Assembly: GCA_030737875.1 (NCBI GenBank)
Contig: CM060925.1
Span: 479,693,514 to 479,757,513 of the forward strand
DNA from: Allium sativum
Taxonomy: Eukaryota; Streptophyta; Magnoliopsida; Asparagales; Amaryllidaceae
Length of the DNA stretch: 64,000 nucleotides
Direction: 5' to 3'
Under the pieces are notes generated by a model. That model ran no database searches, was not told the DNA's origin, and saw only the letters and a program-made list of their open reading frames with translations. Below, one piece after another: positions 58,949 to 64,000 of this stretch. Within the stretch, counting starts at the first letter, position 1, and each line of letters starts with the position of its first letter. Made by a program: the position numbers and the translations under genes.

Positions 58949-60271
58949 TTTTACTACCAAAATTATCTTAGCATAAGATGGCAGTGAAGGGGTGTCGGAT
59001 GACCAAAAGCTCACTGAATGCTCAATAGGAAGTGGGGCCAAGTACTAGAAAGGGCTGAGAGCAAGTAGAAATAACCCTAAAGATGTGTCGACCGAAACCC
59101 TCCTAGGGCCAAGAATCGTAAAAGCTACGGGGCATAACCAACGGGGTCTATCCGTCAGGTTCAATCCGACAAAGTCCTTCTGACAGTACCAGCCCGACAT
59201 AAAGATTCTGCGGTAGAGAGTTATCCTAATCCGAAACCAAGAAAGTCAAAAGGAGTAAACCCATCAGTGAAGCTCAAAGAGATCTTGGTAATGACCTGCC
59301 TAAGAACCGATACACCTGAAGGCGAGGGCATCGAAGGCACTAAACCGGGAAAACACAAGGATCATCCAGAACCAGCTTCTGGGGAATTTGCCGTATGAAT
59401 GTGGGAAGGCCAAATCCACAAATAAAATATAAGTGACACCAGAAGCCCTCTTTCGAGGATCCAGGATACTTCAAAAGAACTCCGTCAAAGAACTAACCGG
59501 GACCCAAGCAAAGATACAGGCTACCCGTACTAATCTACCTAGTACCGAAACCCGCAGCGGCTTCGAACCGACAGTTATCAACATACATCATAAGGTCAAG
59601 CCCCTATAAGTATTCATGATAATGCCGAAGGCCTACATCCGAGCTTATGTCCGAGAGCCTACATTCGAGAGCTGTTATCAAGGATTCAGATACCGCCTAA
59701 AGACCATAACTGATACTCCAAAGATAGTCGGAAGTCAAGTGCCCAAAACTAAGGAAAAAGTGACTGACAAAGACCCCCATAAGCCCAATAATAGCCCATC
59801 AGCGGAGGGAGCCCTAAACCACTATAAGTAAGACCCCAGGGGTCACATGTAGGGGGGATATTTTTCTTTACACTTATACTCTTAAAAATAAGCTTGGCAC
59901 TGAGGTTAATTCAGGGATTCCCCTATTACATCTATGTAATCCCAATGAAAGTTCAATAAAAAGGGATCTTCTTATAAGAAAATTGCTCTGTAAGTATATA
60001 TTGTTATTTTCTAATCATCACTGTTGCACTTTACTATTCATCCTCCAGATAAGCATGGATTTCCATCCTTACATGTCCTCGAATAGTAAAATGTGCTTCA
60101 TTCTCTAATTTTAGATCCAGTCTGATTATCCTTAGCGATCCCACACCTCCGAGCTTCGATATCTAGGGTGGAGATATGATTTAACCTGAAAAATAGGTCG
60201 AACTGCCTATTTTTCCTTTAGATCCGTTCCTGTTGACCCATCTCTGGTGTTGACGAAAAATATCATTAACA
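58949..60271 (+). repeat. 3' LTR of the 44-kb host element
   Basis: A 1,323-bp unit collinear with 16263-17567, starting TTTTACTACC (the TG end is mutated) and ending ATTAACA. TATAAGTA at 59823-59830 replaces TATAAATA of the 5' copy. It is followed by AAGTT, the near-match of the left target copy AAGTG. Confidence 0.87.
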
Positions 60272-61008
60272 AAGTTTTTGCCGTCAAGAAACGAGTGAAT
60301 AATTATTATTTGAATTAGTGTGAATCACGTGGAAACACTTTTTGACTTGTTTCTCTATAGGTGCATATGTATGCAACAACTTCTATTCGTTAAAAAGTTG
60401 AAAATCCAAAAAACTCCTTTTGGTCACATTTTCATTTTTTCATTATTCTATTTCTTTTTTATAAACAAACTTAAGAAATGAGTTCAATATCATTATTAAA
60501 TAATAAAAAAGAATTATTTAAGCTTTCAAAATCATTTATTCAAATATATAAAACTAGTTATATATTCACAATCAAAACAGTAAAACTTTGAGCTATTGCA
60601 AGAATGCAAATTGATACTAAATTATAATTATAAGCTAGTGTGAAATTTTGATAATCATTTTGAGGGAAAAACACATTTATACTAACATAACAATTTGGAG
60701 TTACGCGTAAAACAATGATGCAAGTACAATTATACTAATACAACAATTTTAAACTACAAATACAATGTGATATAATTGCATTTACGCAAACACAAATTAC
60801 TATTGAAATGTAGATGGTCATTTCATTTTGACGCTTTGCATGACCATGTTGTATATCATTAATTTAGTCAATTTTTTCATACACTGAAGTGCGAATTTGG
60901 TCCATTAATCTATTCATTATAGATAAAATCTACCTTATAACCATACTACTTTGCAAACGTTACTTGTAAAAACTAAGATTAAAGTGGAAACGCGGAGTTA
61001 AGTATGTA
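60272..61008. other. AT-rich flanking DNA, no gene seen
   Basis: This is the pre-insertion neighbour of the sequence left of 16263. No open frame, repeat array or element end is supported. Confidence 0.5.
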
Positions 61009-61430
61009 CCCTACAAGAAAAATGCCTTTTTATAACGTTTAAAAAACTATGAAAGGAAACAATGGTGTTTTTATAAACGTCGTATATCAACATGTTGTAA
61101 TATGTCAGAGGTCTATAATAGCAACCTAATACTCGCTATAAAAAACATGTTATAAATGATGGTACTTACAACGTTTGAGAATTGCTATTAAATGGACGAT
61201 TTGTAACATAAAAATTCCTATCTATAGCGTTTGTTGCTTGCTATAAAACTTTTACACAGAGTTGTGGTTTATGCTGCTAATATTTATGACATCATTTAAA
61301 GACTATTTATAGCAACTATAAACGTTGTTGAAAGTTTAATGTAGTATTTTATAGCATTATTTACTTGCCATGAATGATGTTTAATCGTTGCAGAATATTC
61401 TTATTTCACTAGTATAATTCTATAGTATGT
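61009..61430 (+). mobile_element. CACTA-like (En/Spm) terminus with subterminal repeats
   Basis: CCCTACAAGAAAAATGCC is one base from the CACTACAAGAAAA terminus of plant CACTA transposons. The next 400 bp are full of short direct and inverted motifs (TATAACGTTT, TATAGCAAC, GCTATAAAA, AACGTTGTTG), as expected for subterminal transposase-binding repeats. No matching opposite end or transposase frame is visible, so it is a fragment or diverged. Confidence 0.5.
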
Positions 61431-61442
61431 ATAGCCATTATT

Positions 61443-61532
61443 AAAAGTATTTCATACACAATATTAAGCATATAAATATTTGTGATCAAAAGTATGTCAT
61501 ACAAAGTTCGAAGCATATAAATATTAGTGATC
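61443..61532. repeat. 45-bp tandem duplication
   Basis: Two units of AAAAGTATTTCATACACAAT-type sequence ending GCATATAAATATTTGTGATC, differing at about seven bases. Confidence 0.8.
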
Positions 61533-63284
61533 AAAAGAAACAACTCTTACAATCATTGCTACTAAAACAATGCATACTAAAAAGAACAATCCATACAACC
61601 GTAGCTGACCAAAACGATACAGTGCAAAAGTAAAGATGTATGAACATCGATGCAAAATACATTTGAAGGAGAATGAGTGCAACAATATATATTTTCATGC
61701 CTTTCATCATATCGTAAACATAAATCATCATACAACGCCTATCAAAAAAACATGTCTGTTAGTCATAAAATCTAAATGTAAACTATCAAGAATAGTAAAA
61801 TATGGAGAAAAGTAATTGTAGAAAGCAAAGAAAATACTCAAAAGTGACATCTAATATATGTATTTTGCAAAAGCAATTTAATATTCTACTAGATGTGCAT
61901 ACGTATTCAATTACATGTCTATTGTTATAAGCTTATTACTTCATATAAAACTTAAATGAATTTTATGAACTTTTTTAATTTAAGAAAATAGTTATTTATT
62001 TAATTATTTGAAAAATGAATTAACTTAGTTACCTTATTATTATACTATTATTATTACAAATTTAGTTGACTTGTAACCTTGATTAATTTGTTTAACTTAG
62101 TTAATTTTTATTAAAAATTAGATGATTTTTACTAAATGTAAGTCAACTTTTTAGAACAATTTAAAAAGATTTCAATATAGAGAACATGTAATATTCGTAT
62201 TTTTATTATTATTGTATTATTAGTTAAATATTTATAATATTAGTTTAAATTGTTTTTATTATTATTGTATTACTATCATTATTATATTATATTATTATAT
62301 CATATCATATTGTAATATTATTAATTAATTTTTATAACTTGGTTTACTTAGTCTAATTTTTATAAAAAATTAGAAGATTTTTATTAACTTAGTCAACATT
62401 AATAACAATTTAATAAAGATTTCAAAATAGAGAATATGTAATATTCATAATATTATATTGTTAGTTAAATATTTATAATATTTGTTTATAAATTTATTAT
62501 TATTATTATTGAATTACTATTATTATTATATTATAATATTGTTATATATTTATTTGTATATACCTTTAGTTAAATTTTGTAAATCTCGATTAAATTAGTT
62601 AAATATTTATAATTTTTTTTATTATATTGTATTCCTTTATTTAAATTTTATAAACTCGATTAACCTAGTTAAATTTTATATACCATTAGTTAAATTTCAC
62701 AACTTACTTAACTTAGTTGAATATTTATAAAATTAGTTTATAAATGGATAAATTGACACCATTAACTTGAAGTTTCACGTGCCTTCCCATATTAACCTAT
62801 AGTTTGGATTATTTTTAGTTAATCCCGAGTATTGGAGGTCCCTTCCCATATTGATCCCATCTACATGTTGACCTGTTTAGCCGGTTACCCAAATCAATTG
62901 GCATATAAAATCAATCGTCCTCAAAACGCCCCTCCCCCATTCTTTTTTTATCAAATCACGGTACTCGTGCGCTTTGTCTTCTTGCTCCTGCCATTAGCGA
63001 TGAGATCAATTCCCATGCTAATGAGTCCTCCTGTCGCTGAGTTGCAGCTGGACTAGGGATTCAGCAATTGGGAAATTGAATTTCGGAATAGAACCGATTT
63101 GGACAGATTTGGATAGAAGTGTAGGATATTATCACTTTTTCTGAAATGGGGTGGTCAAGAAAGTTGTTAGTTGCCAGTGTCGAGGTTGTCGGTTTGTGGA
63201 TCGTTTTTGGGTTGTATGGAGAAGTAGTTAATTATAGAATGCTTAGATAACTCAGGAGTGTTAGATGGTGATGCTGTTTGGTGA
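61533..63284. other. AT-rich DNA without genes
   Basis: Two imperfect copies of a roughly 250-bp unit lie at about 62040-62540 (marker AAGATTTCAATATAGAGAAC at 62165, repeated at 62415). ATT/TTA-rich simple stretches are common. A 74-codon plus frame at 62832-63056 has no domain and is not called. Confidence 0.5.
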
Positions 63285-64000
63285 TGGATTGCATTTTGAG
63301 CTCGTCCTGCAACTTGGTCACCTCTAACCACTCCCACTCCTGCATCTATTGGGAAGTTTAACAATAGGCACCAGGGTGCTATACATGCTCTGAATTCTGC
63401 TAGGGCTGGTTGGTCCAGGAAGGCGTTATAAGGTGATTCGTATCCAACACCACAAACGGAAGATTCTCACTCTCCGGTGATCTCCTTCTCCAAAGTTACT
63501 GACAATTCCACATATTCGATTGGGGATGTTGAGGCTCCATTGAAGCCACGTATCCGTTCATCACAGGGCTTCAAATCTATCGCTTCAAGCTTCATCTGAT
63601 CAAACGCTTTCTTAAACAAAACGTTTACTGAACTTTCGTTGTCTACTAAAACCTTGTGAACCCGAGTAGGTTCAATGGTCGCCGTGATCACTAAAGGGTC
63701 CTCATTGGGGGTGTGAACTCCTACACTATCTCTATCACGAAAGATGACATCGTCTAACATTGTTTTGTGTTGCTTTACCGGAGCTGCAATTTCAGGATTA
63801 CTGCATTCTCCTACTTCAAGGTCTTTGACCGCGTTCACATACTGATCCATTGCCCTAAAGCTGTGTCCAGCAGGATCAGGTCCTCCTACTATAGTGTTGA
63901 TGACAATGTTCTTTCCTTTCTGGCGAGCGGTAGGCCTAGTTGCGGGTTGGTTTTGATTCGGGGCCTGCCCTAATTCTGTGGAGGAATTTGGAAGATATAT
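63285..64000 (-). pseudogene. Tat gag end and protease fragment, runs off the window
   Basis: A minus frame open from the window edge to 63467 has ARQKGKNIVINTIVGGPDPA, SFRAMDQYV and the protease site VLVDNESSVNVLF, then IRGFNGASTSPIEYVEL. The D-N-G active-site triplet is changed to D-N-E, which should abolish activity. A shift near 63467 leads to YNAFLDQPALAEFRACIAPW and RGDQVAGR, and homology ends near 63285. It matches 20590-21215 of the nested Tat. No RT follows, so the element is truncated on this side. Confidence 0.8.

Larger units (their letters stand above)
16263..60271 (+). mobile_element. Host Tat-like LTR element, 44 kb with three nested insertions
   Basis: LTRs at 16263-17567 and 58949-60271 share start, body and end and are flanked by AAGTG and AAGTT, a target duplication with one difference. 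Between them the element's own sequence is only 17568-17644, 31400-31822, 42147-44341 and 55328-58948, about 6.3 kb. It holds a primer site, a short gag, a tandem-repeat tract, a minus-strand antisense gene and a purine tract. No protease, RT, RNase H or integrase motif is present in these pieces, so it was non-autonomous or lost pol by deletion. Confidence 0.8.

Noticed and set aside
62832..63056. 74-codon plus frame as a small gene
   Set aside because: Hydrophobic and Pro-rich chance frame in flanking DNA, with no conserved motif or promoter seen.

Overview
This window looks like heterochromatic or intergenic nuclear DNA of a dicot-type plant. It is AT-rich and built almost entirely of LTR retrotransposons of plant families: Tat-type Ty3/gypsy with two RNase H domains and an antisense gene, chromovirus-type Ty3/gypsy with an initiator-Met primer site, and an Athila-type primer site. 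There is also one LINE fragment and a CACTA-like terminus. I found no convincing single-copy host gene, rRNA, tRNA gene or CRISPR array. The species cannot be named from the sequence.

Layout. 1-2250: end of a minus-strand Athila-like element (primer site plus LTR). 3405-4898: minus-strand LINE ORF1 remnant, cut by a Tat LTR (4900-5635). 5797-10291: 3' part of a second minus-strand Tat element, with 3' LTR, 3' UTR and an antisense gene that reads on the plus strand. 10292-14300: minus-strand chromovirus pieces around one LTR (11161-13901), with the pol tail on one side and the primer site and gag on the other. 14392-16262: LTR-like DNA with an array of small hairpins.

16263-60271 is one composite: a Tat-like host element with 1.3-kb LTRs, a short gag and a multi-exon antisense gene but no visible pol. 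Three later elements split it: a Tat element with decayed gag-pol and an antisense gene (17645-31399), and two non-autonomous elements with 4.4-4.8 kb LTRs around only about 1.45 kb of internal DNA (31823-42141, target duplication GAACA; 44342-55322, target duplication GGAAC). Removing the first large-LTR element leaves the host gag reading frame continuous across its target site, which confirms the insertion boundaries.

60272-64000: AT-rich DNA with a CACTA-like end, local duplications, and a minus-strand Tat gag-protease fragment running off the window.

How the parts fit: the Tat gag-pol is dead (many in-frame stops, frameshifts, two changed integrase catalytic residues). The large-LTR elements keep chromovirus-type ends, a Met primer site and a purine tract, so they were probably mobilised by a chromovirus. 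The most unusual signal is the antisense gene. Two diverged Tat copies share a short intron in the same place and phase, a TATA box and a probable 5' UTR intron, and a third, pol-less element has kept an antisense gene while lacking reverse transcriptase and integrase.
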